Below are positions 1-14,249 of a DNA stretch of 64,000 nucleotides, in pieces; position 1 is the first letter of the stretch, and each line of letters begins with the position of its first letter. The notes below the pieces were generated by a model. The model searched no databases, was not told where the DNA came from, and saw only the letters and a list, made by a program, of their open reading frames with translations. The DNA lies in the NCBI RefSeq assembly GCF_032854445.1, contig NC_088298.1:18931976-18995975 (forward strand). The letters run 5' to 3'. The DNA comes from Liolophura sinensis (Eukaryota > Mollusca > Polyplacophora > Chitonida > Chitonidae). A program made the position numbers and the translations under genes.

Positions 1-3000
1 AAGTTCTACCTGGCATACTACGGCGAGGCTCTATACACATAGTGCGGGGGCTATCGCTTTGCTGATTGAATACGCCTTTTCTTATTTCCTTCCTTCTTTC
101 TTTCTTTGTTTCCTTATTATTATTATTATTTTATTTTTTTTTATTATTTTAATTTTTAGACTGTAAAAATGTGTAAATTACATCTAGATTTACGCAAATA
201 AATAGGCCTAATATATGGTAAGAATAAAATTTAATGCCTAGGGCTTTTGGGACTTAGTCCAAAAGTCATGTGCAAAGGTTTTTGATCTGAAATTGAAAGT
301 TATCAGAACACATTAATACAAGGTTATGATTCTGTGACATATTTATCTATTATGTTATGTATTTATCTACTATTTGCAATTGTGCATGTGTTGCTTATTG
401 GTGGCCAGAAATAAACAGCACTGAACTCTGGACAGCCTATAATACGCGACATTCACATTTCAGGATGCGTGCCACTTCACTGGCCACTTTACAGATCAGC
501 CGTGGTCAAATTAGCACGCACTACAGTCGTGGACAGTGGCCTTTAAAGTGACGGCTACTTTTCGCGGCCAATAAATCGGCAATTTTTCAAACTAACACTT
601 TCTACTTTTTACTTTCTACTTTTGTTTTCAGTTTCTCCATTGTTTTTACTATAGGTCAGTGGGAATGAAGACACGATTTCCAATGCAGAATTTTAATGAA
701 ACAATTTAAAGCATATGTTGTTGAGAGAAAAATAGCACCCAGCTCCTGTGTAATGCGAAATCTTGCAGCATTTCAGTTAAAAAAATGGCAACTGTCTGAA
801 ATGAGAAAGTGACTAATTTGCCGTGGTGTGTTCCCCTTCGAATTTTGGAATACCATGACATCAATAAACTGATTCTGGCTCATTCATCTGTCCATCAAGA
901 ACACTAAAAAAAAATAAATAAAAAAAAAAAATGGTATGCAAAAACTATTTTTGACCCACACCACCAGTGACTATGCATGTAGTATATTGTAAATACAAAA
1001 ATATACATGGAGGACATTTTCCATACATTGGACAGTTAGAAAGATTTATAACAGAAACACTTAAATAAATTATTTTCCCAAAGAAAACTTCCACACCCAT
1101 GCACAGCTCTATAAGCCTGTTTAACAATTATAGCGAAATTTGAAAGTTTTGCAGTTCACCTTTAAAGTCGAGATTGAAAATTATACATATGCTTACTGAC
1201 TATCAGCAAGCTGAGGACGTATCTCTGGAGAAAAGAAAAATGCAGGTGCTGTGATTCATATGGACATTATTTGAACAATAAACATGTGGTGATGTGTTTA
1301 GCCCTATACAATGCTGTTTTGTGAAGTCTCAGCTATAACATTGGGATTGCCACATAACAATGATTTTATCCAAAACAGACGCCTTTTTACAACCCAGATA
1401 AAATGAACGCAAAACAAAGAAACTTGTAAATCACATTAAATATATAGTTCATATACCAACTAAATCAAATATTAAATGTAATAACCTTCAAAATGTCTTT
1501 TAAAACATCGAAGTAGAGCATTAGCAACGCAGGGTTAAATGTCACACTGACCACATTTCAAGTGGGGTGACGTGTACGTGAGAGTTTTAAGTTACCCTAA
1601 TTCTTCAACCTTTTCAACCACCTCAGCAACCAATATTTTGAAACATTCTTAGAGGACTATGGGGTGTAGAGGAATAGCCTGCATAGTTTTATGAAGCCTG
1701 CATCTTTAATGACACAAACATATCATTTTTATCTTTTACACCAAGCCTGCTAAAAGGGCTGAGGTCATATACTCATCACTCAGGAGGAGAACCCTGTTGG
1801 GGGGTGGGGGGGGGGGTGCGGGGATAGATCATAGTTGTAAGAGAACAGAACAGTGGGATCAGATAAAGCATCATTGTATCTACCTGTACAGATGTTGTAT
1901 TAAAACTGCTTTCCTTACTTTTTACTTTACTGGTACTCCTGTATATGTACATGTAGCTCAGATTTACCCTGGCTTGTATCTGGCTCTGACACCCTGTTTG
2001 GCACATATACACATTACAGAGAGACAGAATCCTTTACAGTTAGATGTCGCTATTTACTGTGACTTTGTCAATTTACCCTGAGCGTGTTGCATTAAACCTG
2101 AAGCTAAAAATAGCATGTGTATAAAAACAACAACAACTGACTACAGGATATCTGACAAAACAATAATCCTTATGGATGAGAGCATATATGTGTGGGAATG
2201 AACTCACAAATTATCCATATCTGGTCCAAATATAAGTCATCATGATATTCAAGCCCAACTATTCCGGTCTTCATATTTCTCACTTTTTTCCATACGCGTA
2301 TTGATGTATATCCTGCAACCTATGATTGCTATGCTAAATCCTTGGGCGTGTCAAAGTAGACCTTTGCCTTTGATCAGTGAAGTCATGAGTTCAAATCCAG
2401 CAGAGGTTGTGCTGCTTTCATAGCTTCCAGTAGAGGTGTGTTTAGGTAGCAAGGAGAATAATTAACGCATCTGCCATTATATAATTATGTTGTTTTTAAA
2501 TTCAGGTCAAGTAAATAAAAAGTCTCTCGTATGTGTATACTTGTTCTTGACTGTCCTGGTGTGTTAATATTTCAACGCTGAAATAATGGGTGAGACAAGT
2601 AACTGTAAGTTTGTGGCACAAGATGTTCATGCTCCTATTCTGGCTTCTCTACAACTCAAATAAAGTCCAAGTACTGAACTATTTTAACAGTGTACTTTGC
2701 ATAGTGTACATGAATGTAAAATGTAATTGAATGTAGACATGTGTATACATTTAATTTCTTCTTGCAAACACGTAAATGTCGCTGGTTTTAATACTTTTGG
2801 AACTTTTGATTAAGCACATGTATTTGTACATTGCATGTGTACCCCCCCCCCCCCGCTCACCCCCCACTCACCCCCCACATGCTCAATCGTTTTTTTGTAT
2901 TATGAGAAGTAACTATATTGAATACTATCAATGCATGAAGAAAATCAATCAGCCAATTGTGTTCTCTGTCAGTTACACCTGCTGGAAGACAAGCTGATTA

Positions 3001-3739
3001 CTTAATGATGACCTCATCATTAACTCACATTAACTCTCAGGCATGCATCAGGGACAAACAGATATCTCCTTGTTATTTATTTCACCTTTTATATTTCTTG
3101 ATGTTGACTTCTCAAGGTCTCTAACCCTCTTACCTGTTGCTCCGAATCGTGTCTCTTATCTCCAGCTATGCGATCAAACTCTGTATAATCTGAACACAGT
3201 CACAGTGCCCGAAATTCCTGGGCTTTAACCCCGGGGCATGGCTAATCTGGTCTTAGCTCTTCACGGGACTGTTTGGCTTGGAGCCACTCAACCGTAAAAT
3301 AGGCTCGTCATGGTTGCTGTGTATTCAAGCTTCTTTCAGTTCAGCGGCTGGTGATCAGCGCAGCTGTGAAGCGTATTCATGTAGTCCACTGCAGTGCATC
3401 TGAGTAGCATATAAATAGAAATATTTTTTTTACCTGTATTTTGCACAGGTGTGGTTTATAATGTCTGTGTCACAGATGGAAATGTTTGCGCATATATAAG
3501 TTTATGTAACTATGTTTATTTACCTCCTGTTTGTAACAGTATTATAACTATTAGTGATTAAACCTTCTAGATATAGCAGAGTATGATCCGAAAATTGACT
3601 AAATCAAACCTTTAAACCATGCACTTTCTAACTGACTGGTGTACCTGTTTGGGTTTCATTTTTCGTTTTTTGTTGACGTTGTAGCACACTGATCTCAGTG
3701 CTAGGATATGGGAAACTCTTCCTCATGCCAACAGGCACA
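1..3739. other. Upstream intergenic DNA, no gene seen
   Basis: AT-rich, with a CTTT run near 85-105, a G run at 1798-1818, a C run at 2840-2853 and the MITE-like fragment at 830-1170. Only short frames without recognisable protein features. Confidence 0.6.
830..1170. mobile_element. Partial copy of the 59939-60431 MITE-like family
   Basis: Shares 'gtggtgtgttcc..ttgga', 'agaaaacttccaca', 'agcctgttt' and the terminal 'ttgcagttcacctttaaa' with the element at 59939-60431. The left terminus is not recognisable. Confidence 0.5.
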
Positions 3740-4570
3740 ACACCAGACAGGACACCCCAACATACTGACACCAGACAGGACACCCCCTTACTGACACCAG
3801 ACATGACACCCAACATACTGACATCAGGCAGGACACCCCCATATTGACACAGGCAGGACACCCACTTATGCTAACACCAGACATGACACTGTACAGATAT
3901 TGACATCAGACATCACACCTCACAAATATTGACACCAGACATCACACCCCACATTTACTGACACCAGACAGCACAGCCCACACATACTGACAGTCACATC
4001 TAGTGCATGCACATGTACTCACACCAGACACCTTGCCCATTCACAGTATATTGACACCAGGCACCTTACCCATGTTTAGTATACTGATACTAGACACCTT
4101 ACCCATTCACAGCATACTGACACCAGGCACCTTACCCATGTTTAGTATACTGACACCAGACACCTTCCCCTTTAACAGTATATGGACCCCAGACACCTTA
4201 CCCTTCCACAGTATACTGATACTAGACACCTTACTCATTCACAGTATACTGACACCAGACACCTTACCCATTGACAGTATACTGACACCAGACACCTTAC
4301 CTATTGACAGTATACTGACACCAGACACCTTACCCATTGACAGTATACTGACACCAGACACCTTACCCATTCACAGCATACTGACACCAGGCACCTTACC
4401 CATGTTTAGTATACTGACACCAGACACCTTCCCCATTGACAGTATACTGACACCAGACACCTTACCCATTGACAGTATACTGACACCAGACACCTTACCC
4501 ATTGACAGTATACTGACACCAGACACCTTACCCATTGACAGTATACTGATACTAGACACCCCACCATTCT
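3740..4570. repeat. 33-bp minisatellite
   Basis: Units of the type 'acaccagacaccttaccca' followed by 'ttgacagtatactg', regular at 33 bp from about 4010 and more degenerate on the left (dropout lengths 3740-4000). The period is a multiple of three, so both strands stay open without coding. Confidence 0.9.
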
Positions 4571-4743
4571 GTGAATGTCCAGAATGAACTTTGTACTAGC
4601 ATTTTAGCTTTTGTTGAACTGAAGTATCACTTCTGTGTCTCGCCATAATGCTTTCAGCCATGCTTTCAGTTTGTACATGTATAACTCTGCAGTCATTGTA
4701 TATAAACATTGGTATGGGGAATACAATGTCTTCGGGAGACTTA

Positions 4744-5040
4744 GGGATCATACCAAAGACTTTAAAATGGTACTTTCTGCTGCGTGGCTTGGCAATCAGC
4801 AGTGAATGGTTAGAGTAAGGAAACAGGACTGATTGGTCCGATGAGAGTATAGTGTGACTGGGTGGGGTGTCATATCTGGTGTCTTTGGCAATCGGCAAGA
4901 TACTTCAGTGGTGGCAGCACTTTGGCAGCATGGACTCGCCCTGCCTCAAGAAGACACAGTTTATGTCCACACACCTAATGATTCATTGTAGTCATTTGAC
5001 TGAAAAATTGTTTAGTACGACATTAAAACCCAAGCAATTT
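4744..5040 (+). mobile_element. SINE family C, headless copy
   Basis: Body with 'gtgtgactgggtggggtgtc' and 'gtggcagcactttggcagca'; the 3' end 'tgactgaaaaattgtttagt' plus 'acgacattaaaa' is shared with family B. Confidence 0.82.
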
Positions 5041-5264
5041 AATGAAAGAATGCAAGACAATTTTCTGTCAGTATAACCTGGATTTATTTAGATTCAGTAC
5101 TTTATTTGATGCAGATATGACTGTGTGTTCAAATTTTATTTCCAGCCACTTTTACGTAACGAGTGATAAACGAATAAAATTTCAAGCTCAGTGTGACACA
5201 GCTGTCTTCCGGGGCAAATACTGTTATGCATTACAGTTTTTTTTTTTTCATAGCATTTTGTCAG

Positions 5265-5416
5265 GAAATATTTATTTATTTATTTGATTGGTGTTTTATG
5301 CTGTACTCAAGAATATTTCACTTATACGACGGTGACCAGCATTATGGTGGGAGGAAACCACACAGAGTCCTGGGGAAACCCACGACCATCCGCGGGTTGT
5401 TGGCTGACCTTCCCAT
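5265..5416 (-). mobile_element. SINE family A, truncated copy
   Basis: Minus-strand copy: it begins with the tail (tttatttatttgattggtgtt) and runs into the 'accatcc...gaccttccca' body. The tRNA-related head is missing. Confidence 0.85.
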
Positions 5417-6185
5417 GTTGTCAGGAAATAGAGTGAGCATTTATGCAAGAGACAAAGTTATTTTTAGTCACAGATAAATGTATACATTAATGCAATCATG
5501 ATTGGTTCAGTTAAGAGCAGAATCCAGGTAAGATTGATGTTGTGGTAACCGCTATGTGTGTACACAAGATTGACTTACCTGATGTGAGAGACTACTACAT
5601 GAATACTTATGACTGTCTCATAAATATTCATGACTGCATAATTATTTCATTCAGTTCAGGTATGCTAAAACTGAGAGGTATGTCTTAGGCTAAACATGAG
5701 ACAAACACACACTGTGACACTAAGGGTTTCACAGTTAGTACTAATTTTGGGAGGTCTGAGAATTTTTGAATTTCCAAAAGAAAACGAAGATATTGTTTAT
5801 TGCAGTTGTGTATCATGCTACTGACTCTCATTGGAGAACATTATTGATATGCTACATGCATAAGTCAGGCTTATGGTTGAGGTAAATAGCATACAGGAAA
5901 TCAGAGCACCTAACCTGCGGTACAGGTAGATGTACCTGAGAAAACTTAATTAAAGCTACAAACCTGACTAATGCAATTTATATGTAGGTGTCAGAGCATG
6001 TTCCATTGTGTCATTTGAGTTTGTCTCTTTACCTTTTGTGTGAACAGTTAGACGGTAGGCTCGGTATAAATGAATATACTAGTTTGGCTACATATCTTGT
6101 TATTTATTTTAAGACATCTGCATAGTGCTACAAATATGAAAAAGCATTCAACTAAGTATACACATTTTAGTTTTTAACCACTTTT

Positions 6186-6478
6186 GTGGCCTAATGATAG
6201 AGCATCTGCCTCGAAGTCGGGAGACTCAAGATTAAACCCGGGTCTGGTCATACCAGAAAGTTTAAAATTCTCAGCACTGATAGGTTAGAGCAAGGAAACA
6301 TGAAACATGAATTGTTGGCCGGGTGTCAGTACAATGTGACTGGGTGGGGTGTCATGTCTGGTGTCTTCAGGATACTTCAGTGGCGGCAGCACATTTGCCA
6401 ACGTGAATTTACCCTGGTTAAATGGCTCCTCCTCGTCATATGACTGAAAAATTGTTAAATACGACGTCAAACCTCAGG
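6186..6478 (+). mobile_element. SINE family C, full-length copy
   Basis: tRNA-like head 'gtggcctaatgatagagcat', with 'cccgggtctggtcatacca' behind it, then the family C body and the family B/C tail 'gaaaaattgttaaatacgac'. Confidence 0.84.
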
Positions 6479-7298
6479 GCACTAGATCTGGTTTCTAACT
6501 CATAATTAATAGGTAATTCTGTTTCACATGGATTGCTTAGAGGTGGTTTCTGCGGATGAGGCGTGAAATTTGTCCTTTATTTGTTTTAGGAATTCCTCTT
6601 TATTTATTCAAAAAATACATCAAAAAATGTTCAGAATTTAATTCAGAAATGCTGAAAAGGACAAAAAAGTGTGATCTATAGTTTCCTCTTTTTTATCCCA
6701 GTGTCTACCTCATCCCTGTGATCCCTGTCAGGTTACGTGTAGGTGGTTTCCTTTTGGCTGCCATCATTTGCATGGTTTCCTTTCAGCTCCTATCTTTTGG
6801 GAGTTGTCCTTTTGGCTCCTACTAAGAGAGGCTATTTCCTCTGTCCCATCCCAGGTTAGGTGGTTTTGTCTTTCCCCAGTCGAGTTAGGTGATTTTCTCT
6901 GTCCTCTTTTTATTGTGCATTTGTCGTAGGATATTTTGTACATCATTATTACCGTACCATTGTAATATATGCACGATGATCATACATGTATGATATCTTT
7001 GTGAAACTGGCCCTGGAGCTTTATTCTTTTACTGACATCTTTGATGTGGATGCTGTACTTAAGATTAGTTGACTTTTAACTGCATACGGGTCAGGCCTAC
7101 AGTTAAAAGAGCCCACAGGGAAAGTCTCACACCTCGTTAGCAAATACCTGACAATTTCCATCCAGGTAGACAGGTATCACAGCTAGTATACAAAACAGCA
7201 GTGCAGAGTAGATCTGTGGTGTGCATGTACATTGTCAGTAATAAAAGCTGTAGCTGTAGACCATCCCACTAGTACATGGGTACCTCGACACACATATC

Positions 7299-7540
7299 TG
7301 GGGGCCTCCGTGGCTCATTTGGTTAGTGCGCTAGCACAACGTAATGAGCCAGGTGCCTCTCACCAATGCGTTCGTTGTGAGTTGAAGTCCAGCTGAAGCT
7401 GACTTTCTCTCTGGCCGTAAGTGGGAAGGTCTGCCAGCAAGCTGCGGATGGTCGTGGGTTCCCCCGGGCTGTGCTCGGTTTCCCCCCACGAAATATTCTT
7501 GAGTAGGGCGTGAAACACCAATCAAAGGAAATAAATCACA
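7299..7540 (+). mobile_element. SINE family A, near full-length
   Basis: tRNA-like head with A box ('gtggctcatttggttag') and B box ('gagttgaagtcc'), a body with 'gggaaggtctgccagcaa', and tail 'gtgaaacaccaatcaaa'. Confidence 0.88.
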
Positions 7541-8397
7541 CATATCTGCATGTTTGCTAGTCAGGTGTGTCTGACACTGTGTGTGGGTAGTCACCCTCAG
7601 TGGTTAGTTACATCCCACCAGTTTTACTGACAGGTAAATTATTTAACAGAAGTCAGGATAAATTCCCATCTGGCTCAGGTAGACTTACAGGTAAATATAG
7701 GTAAATGCTGTGTAGTATACCTAAAGTCAACTCTGAATACGTACGTGTGACAGTAGTGTACAGAACTTGGATTTGTGATGAGGTTCCCCATGGGTGGGTA
7801 CATGGGAAGATACAGTATTGTATCTCACCTAAAGTTAGCTTTTCTTTAAGTGACAAATTTTGCATGATTCTGATCGATTCATCATAAGGTCACAGTTTTT
7901 CTTTTTGTGAAGTTTAATTAAATTGTCATCATAAAACATAAGTGTCGACTTCAAAAGTATCATTTTAAAGTCTCTGTGTGCCTCAGGAAGTGCATTTTTG
8001 CATATACCGAACTTTAGGTGGAATATGATGTCTGTATATATCGAAGGTAAGACAGTCAATTTACGATGAAACTGTTCTACCCCAAAGCCATCATACACAA
8101 AAGAATGTATAGGAAACAAATTACATGTACTTTAGTGACATATCAAAATCACTAATTAGTATTAAAATGCCTCAACCAGCAGGCAAATTAACTGTCATGA
8201 GAAACGGCCCAAGATGGACCTTTAATATGGCCTATAACAATCTTAACTGCACATCTCCATGTTCATATTGTAGGGGGTTTTTTTCTCCTTTTTTTTTTTT
8301 TAACCTGTTTTTTTGGTTGTACGTTTATTTCTACTGTTTATTTGATGTGTATGTATCACTGTACAATTAATTAACTACAGTTTACAGGTTGATGGGC

Positions 8398-8612
8398 TTA
8401 GGAAAACCTGGTATAGTGTGTACAGGTATAGTGTGTACAGGTATAGTGCATGCAGGTATAGTGTGTACAGGTATAGTGTGTACAGGTATAGTGTGCACAC
8501 GTATAGTGCGTGCAGGTATAGTGGGTACAGGTATAGTGGGTACAGGTATAGTGTGTGCAAGTATAGTGCGCCCAGGCATAGTGTTTACAGGTATAGTGTT
8601 TACAGGTACACT
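8398..8612. repeat. 15-bp minisatellite
   Basis: About 14 copies of 'gtatagtgtgtacag' with substitutions. The period of 15 keeps frames open on both strands. Confidence 0.92.
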
Positions 8613-9333
8613 GATGAATTATAAAGTGACAAGCATGGAAACAGCAAGCCTATCAAATCATTTGCTCATCACAGTCATGACCTATTTGTCTAAAAATACT
8701 TTTTAATATTAAAAAAATATTTTTGTTGTAATACCTGAACTTGGCATGTGTATATTGGGGGTATGTGCCACTGGATTTTCAGATTTTTCAACCTCTTCGC
8801 ATGTTTGTAAGGTGTTTATTCAAGCATATTCTGAAGGCATTATTATGTGTTGACTGAAAAAATGCTACTGTATGTGAAACCCTGAAACTGGCCAATTCAG
8901 CCAATTTTTCCACCAAAATCAAATTTAAAATGTGCATAAATTGCACTGAAAGTGGCTCTCTCATATGCGAAAAGGTTGAGGAATTGGGGTACTTTAGATT
9001 CATTTCACCACAGAACATAATGTGTCAGAATCGGGGGATTATAATACAGACAACTGAACTCTCCATTCTTCAAAACAAAGGGCCTACATGTAAAGTCCAT
9101 GTCCATGCTTGACAGCGCAGAACTTGTCAGCCATGCTGGTATGTTAACATCATCTGGTACAGGAAGGTTGCTATCCACCATCATGGCTGCCAGTGCTAAA
9201 TTATACAATCCCTCAGTGTTGTCTCAATGTCTATTGAAACTATTGACAATTTCACTCCTAATGAGTAAATTAGAAAACAAAAGTTGACTAGTGGGTCCAT
9301 ATGTGGTGGATTCTGTGGTGTTTATTTGCAGGA

Positions 9334-9512
9334 GGGGCCTCCGTGGCTCAGTCGGTTAGCGCGCTAAGGTCTGACAGCAACCTGCGGATGGTCGTGGGTT
9401 TCCCCCGGGCTGTGCCCGGTTTCCACCCACCATAATGCTGGCCGCTGTCGTATAAGTGAAATATTCTTGAGTACGGCGTAAAACACCAATCAAATAAATA
9501 AATAAATAAATA
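9334..9512 (+). mobile_element. SINE family A, internally deleted
   Basis: The head 'tggctcagtcggttagcgcg' is joined directly to 'aaggtctgacagcaacctgc', removing the B-box region. The tail ends in (aaat)n. Confidence 0.88.
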
Positions 9513-11124
9513 TTTGCAGGATATTGTTTTGTTCACACATCAGCTATGTTCATGGGCCTACATTGTAGTCAATGAACGTGAAAATCAAACCTCCTGTACA
9601 TCTTCCTGGTACTGTGTAGGCCTTTGGAGCATGATTATATTCTTACAGTTAATATATATGTACTCTGAATCTGAACCTGATACTTAAGCAGTAATGATGT
9701 TTTTATATGTACTAGTATTTGCTCCAAGTAAATCAGTCGGTCTGTACACTCCTGTCATTTTCTTTTGTTGCCAGACCGACATAGTTGTTATATTTTACAT
9801 AAGTGCTATATTTATTTCTGAAAGTATTTTTGAAAACTTTTAGAATCTGACCCCTGTTGAGCCTCAGAGATATCCAGCATGCAAGCAGACACTTTGTACT
9901 ATAATGCCTTTCACTGAGAGCTGTTAATACCTTAATGGCAACTTCTTCTGTGTGCTTAGGAAAAATCTTCAGTAAATTTAAAGTCCTGTAAACAGTGAAT
10001 AGAATAAACCTATTGGATGATTTTTTGTCATAAATACTGGACATTTTCCAGAGTAATATTTAAGGGTGTGAAAAACTTTGTGGAATGTTGTGATATTTTT
10101 GATGTCATAAACCCAGTGTTACATATAGACCTACATGTACCTGCCAGGTAGTAAACTTACACAAAACATGTGGCCTTTCAATAAAAGACAGGGTTGTAAA
10201 AGCAAATTTGCCAGCATCAGTGAATCCTCAGGAGCTCGGTCTCTGACTTTCAAGCCAGAGAAAAAAAAAAGTGGTTTGGTACTAGTCGCTTTGTCATTCG
10301 AAATATGTCAAGCGGAAATTGGCTTCTATCAGACCAATGATACATTCTAGAAGGTATCTACATGTAGATCGTGAGGCTCTGGAGGGTACTATTTTCCTGT
10401 CTCACTCTCTCTTTCTTTTTTTCCTCTGGTGCCTTGTTTTTTTAGATTGGGTCATATACATGTATACACCGACTATTTTAGATGTCATAGAAATTATCAC
10501 ATGGTTTACTCTTAAAATAATAAAAAATAGAAAGGAAATGTGTAACACAGGAATTTCATGATAAAAATAATTTTTTACATATATCTGTTGTATTCTCCTA
10601 GCATAAATGACAGCATAGGTATAAACCCTTAGAGTTTAGCACACTACAGTGTCACAAACTGGGTAAGTATAGGTAAGATATTAATGCAAACAAATTTCCA
10701 GAAAAATGCTGAATTAATTATAATTAATTTTGCAAAGGCTGATGCAATGAACACCTGTTCATGAGAACATTTTTACCTGTAAAATATTTTTTAGGATGTT
10801 TACAAGATTTTTGGATTATTTACAGTACATTATTGTGTAGTAGGTGTGAAAACGGTTTTCCAGTGGTCAGATTGAGATGATATATATGTGGCTTTAAGCT
10901 AACTTAGCTCAGGTAATGCAGGTAATAGATGTACATGTAGGACATTAACCTGACTCTGGTATTTAACCACAGGTACAAAAGCCTTGGAAAAGTGTTTAGA
11001 GTGTAATAATTGTGCAGATGTGGCACATACATGTGCCTTGCATCTTTCCAACATCATTAAAAACTGTTTCTCTTTTCATGATTCTGTCCTATTTTCATAC
11101 TTTACTGTATGTGCTTTCCTTGTT
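9513..11124. other. Non-coding stretch
   Basis: AT-rich sequence with no repeat family or coding signal that I can name. Confidence 0.5.
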
Positions 11125-11477
11125 CTTTAGTTGTTTGTGTTCTTTCTTAGTTCTTTAGTAGTTTGCATTCCTTCTCATTTCTTTAGTAGTTAGTGATCTT
11201 TCTTAGTTCTTTAGTCGTTTGTGTTCTTTCTTAGTTCTTTAGTAGTTTGCATTCCTTCTCAGTTCTTTAGTAGTTAGTGATCTTTCTTAGTTCTTTAGTC
11301 GTTTGTGTTCTTTCTTATTTCTTTAGTAGTTTGTGTTCTTTCTTAGTTCTTTAGTAGTTTGTGTTCTTTCTTATTTCTTTGGTAGTTCATGGTCTTTCTT
11401 AATTCTTTAGTTGTTTGTGTTCTTTGTTAGTTCTTTAGTAGTTTGTGTTCTTTCTTAGTTCTTTAGTAGTTTGTGTT
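11125..11477. repeat. 28-bp T-rich minisatellite
   Basis: Repeats of 'agttctttagtagtttgtg' plus 'ttctttctt', about 12 degenerate copies. Confidence 0.9.
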
Positions 11478-11948
11478 AAGCGTCATTTTGTGAGTTGGTT
11501 GGGTATCTCTGTGTGTGTGACAACTACATCTAGCTTTCAGAGACATGTACAGGTGTAGATACAGCACCTGAAGGCTTACATAAGCTGCTTTACTTAATGG
11601 CCATATTCCACGCACTTTTCAAGCCCTGCAACCTATATATAGATAGATTTCTTTACTGAGTAAATTTAGTAGCTTCATTTTTACAAAATCTATGTTTTTA
11701 GCCTGCTGCAGAATGTAGGAATTCCACATCAAAAGTTAAGAATGTATTCAGAATGACAATTGTCTGTGTTAAACATTAATATGTAAAACTTAAACTTAAA
11801 CTTAAATTCTTGACTAAGGCATTAAACATCAATCAAATAAATAAACTCAGAATTATGATATAATCTTTGAATTATGAAGTAAATAGTAATATGATGTCAT
11901 ATTTTGAATAGCAGCACTGTGCTAGCATTATACAGTTGAATGTGTAAA

Positions 11949-12440
11949 GCAATATCGTACACATCTTTATACATGAGTTTCTATGATGTTCACATCAAAA
12001 ACTGCAATATCGTACACATCTTTATGCATGAGTTTCTATGATGTTCACATCAAAAACTGCAATATCGTACACATCTTTATACATGAGTTTCTATGATGTT
12101 CACATCAAAAACTGCAATATCGTACACATTTTTATGCGTGAGTTTCTATGATGTTCACATCAAAAACTGCAATATTGTACACATTTTTATGCTTGAGTTT
12201 CTATGGTGTTCACATCAAAAACTGCAATATCGTACACATCTTTATACATGAGTTTCTATGATGTTCACATCAAAAACTGCAATATCGTACACATCTTTAT
12301 ACATGAGTTTTTATGATGTTCACATCAAAAACTGCAATATCGTACACATTTTTATGCATGAGTTTCAATGATGTTCACATCAAAAAGTGCAATATCATAC
12401 ACATCTTTATGCATGAGTTTCTATGGTGTTCACATCTAAA
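11949..12440. repeat. 55-bp minisatellite
   Basis: Nine near-perfect units starting 'gcaatatcgtacacatcttt' at 11949, 12004, 12059, 12114 and so on. There are no unique spacers between units. Confidence 0.95.
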
Positions 12441-12679
12441 AATGAAATACTACTGACATGCATGTTGATTAAGCTTTAAATCATTAGTCCATAGTTCACT
12501 TGGTAGTTTCCACAAATTTCCAAAAGTTGAAATAGGTTTGCACAGATAAAACCATGATTCTGGTGTGTACTGGAGATTGGTCTATTTATTTGATTGGAAT
12601 GTTACACCGTACTCAATAATATTTCTCTTGTTGGACAGCTGTACTTCTAGATTTTCTGTATGATCATATTTGTGTGATT

Positions 12680-13292
12680 TATCCTGTTTCTGGTTTGTGT
12701 ACTGCAGATGCTGTGACTAACCACATGGGTGATATATCCTGATTGTGGTTTGTGTACTGCAGATGCTGTGACTAACCACATGTGTGATATATCCTGATTG
12801 TGGTTTGTGTACTGCAGATCCTGTGACTAATCCCATGTGTGATATATCCTGATTGTGGTTTGTGTACTGCAGATGCTGTGAATAATCCCATGTGTGATAT
12901 ATCCTGTTTCTGGTTTGTGTACTGCAGATGCTGTGACTAACCACATGGGTGATATATCCTGATTGTGGTTTGTGTACTGCAGATGATGTGAATAATCCCA
13001 TGTGTGATATATCCTGTTTCTGGTTTGTTGTACTGCAGATGCTGTGACTAACCACATGTGTGATATATCCTGATTGTGGTTTGTGTACTGCAGATGCTGT
13101 GACTAACCACATGGGTGATATATCCTGATTGTGGTTTGTGTACTGCATATGCTGTGACTAACCACATGTGTGATATATCCTGATTGTGGTTTGTGTACTG
13201 CAGATGCTGTGACTAACCACATGTGTGATATATCCTGATTGTGGTTTGTGTACTGCAGATGCTGTGACTAACCACATGGGTGATATGTCCTG
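12680..13292. repeat. 55-bp minisatellite (second family)
   Basis: About 11 copies of a unit containing 'tgatatatcctgattgtggt' and 'tgtactgcagatgctgtgac'. Sequence is unrelated to the neighbouring 11949-12440 array although the period is the same. Confidence 0.93.
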
Positions 13293-13799
13293 ACATAGAT
13301 GTACCTTAGCATACAATTACATGTACATAGGTCGTATCAATATGACATATCACGTATGTAAAATGTGTCAGATATTGGTGTTTACACAAACAACAGTTAT
13401 TGTGGCATGTACTTGTAACACGCTGACGGCAGTATTTTTCATACCACAGTGATAGATGTTTGAGCAGGGGAAACTCGCATTAGGAACAAGGTTACATTGC
13501 AAGGTGCATGTGAATGTGCAAAAGCACCTGCATGGAGAGTAATTTAAGTGTACATGAACTAAATTTATTAACAAACAAACCTACATATGCGTATACCAAA
13601 AATGTACAGAATTATGTGATGAATTAGAGTATATTAATTGTCAAGAGGATTCTGATTCCTTGCTTTGACAGGTTCAGTAAATACAAAACTGATGAAATGT
13701 GTAGAATAAGTGTTGGCCTACATGTACACTGCATGTGGTTGGGTAGTTTCTACATATTACCGTCAAGTAAAAGGGTACACTGGAGCATGTATATATGCT

Positions 13800-14240
13800 A
13801 CCCATATTGAACCAGGATTGCCCAGTATTGCACCTATGTAGCACTTCATATTGCACCCTATGTAGCCCTTCATATTACATCCCTTGTTGCACTCGGCAGC
13901 ACCTCATATAGTACCCCATATTACATCCTGGGTAGCCCTTCATATTGCACCTGGTTATTGCACCTGGTGTAGCCCTTCATAGTGGACCGTCCCCTTATTG
14001 CACTCTGTGTAGCACCTCATATAGTACCCCTTATTGCACCTCATATTACATCCTGGGTAGCCCTTCATATTGCACCTGGTACTGCCCTTCATATTGCATC
14101 GTCCCCTTATTACACTCTGTGTAGCACCTCATATTGTACCCCTATTGCACCTTATATTACATCCTGTGAAGCCCTTCATATTGCACCCCTTATTGCACTC
14201 TCAGTCCGTGTAGCCCCTCATGTTGCACCAAAGACACTGG
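13800..14240. repeat. Irregular 20-bp repeat region
   Basis: Degenerate reiteration of 'gtagcccttcatattgcacc' variants, with a further piece at 14485-14620 beyond an inserted SINE fragment (14250-14485). Confidence 0.8.
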
Positions 14241-14249
14241 AACTTGCTA

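Noticed and set aside
4003-4587. 194-codon repeat ORF
   Set aside because: Product of the 33-bp minisatellite; low complexity and open on the opposite strand too.
12717-13148. 143-codon minus-strand ORF
   Set aside because: Arises from the 55-bp array with several frames open; no domain or splice context.
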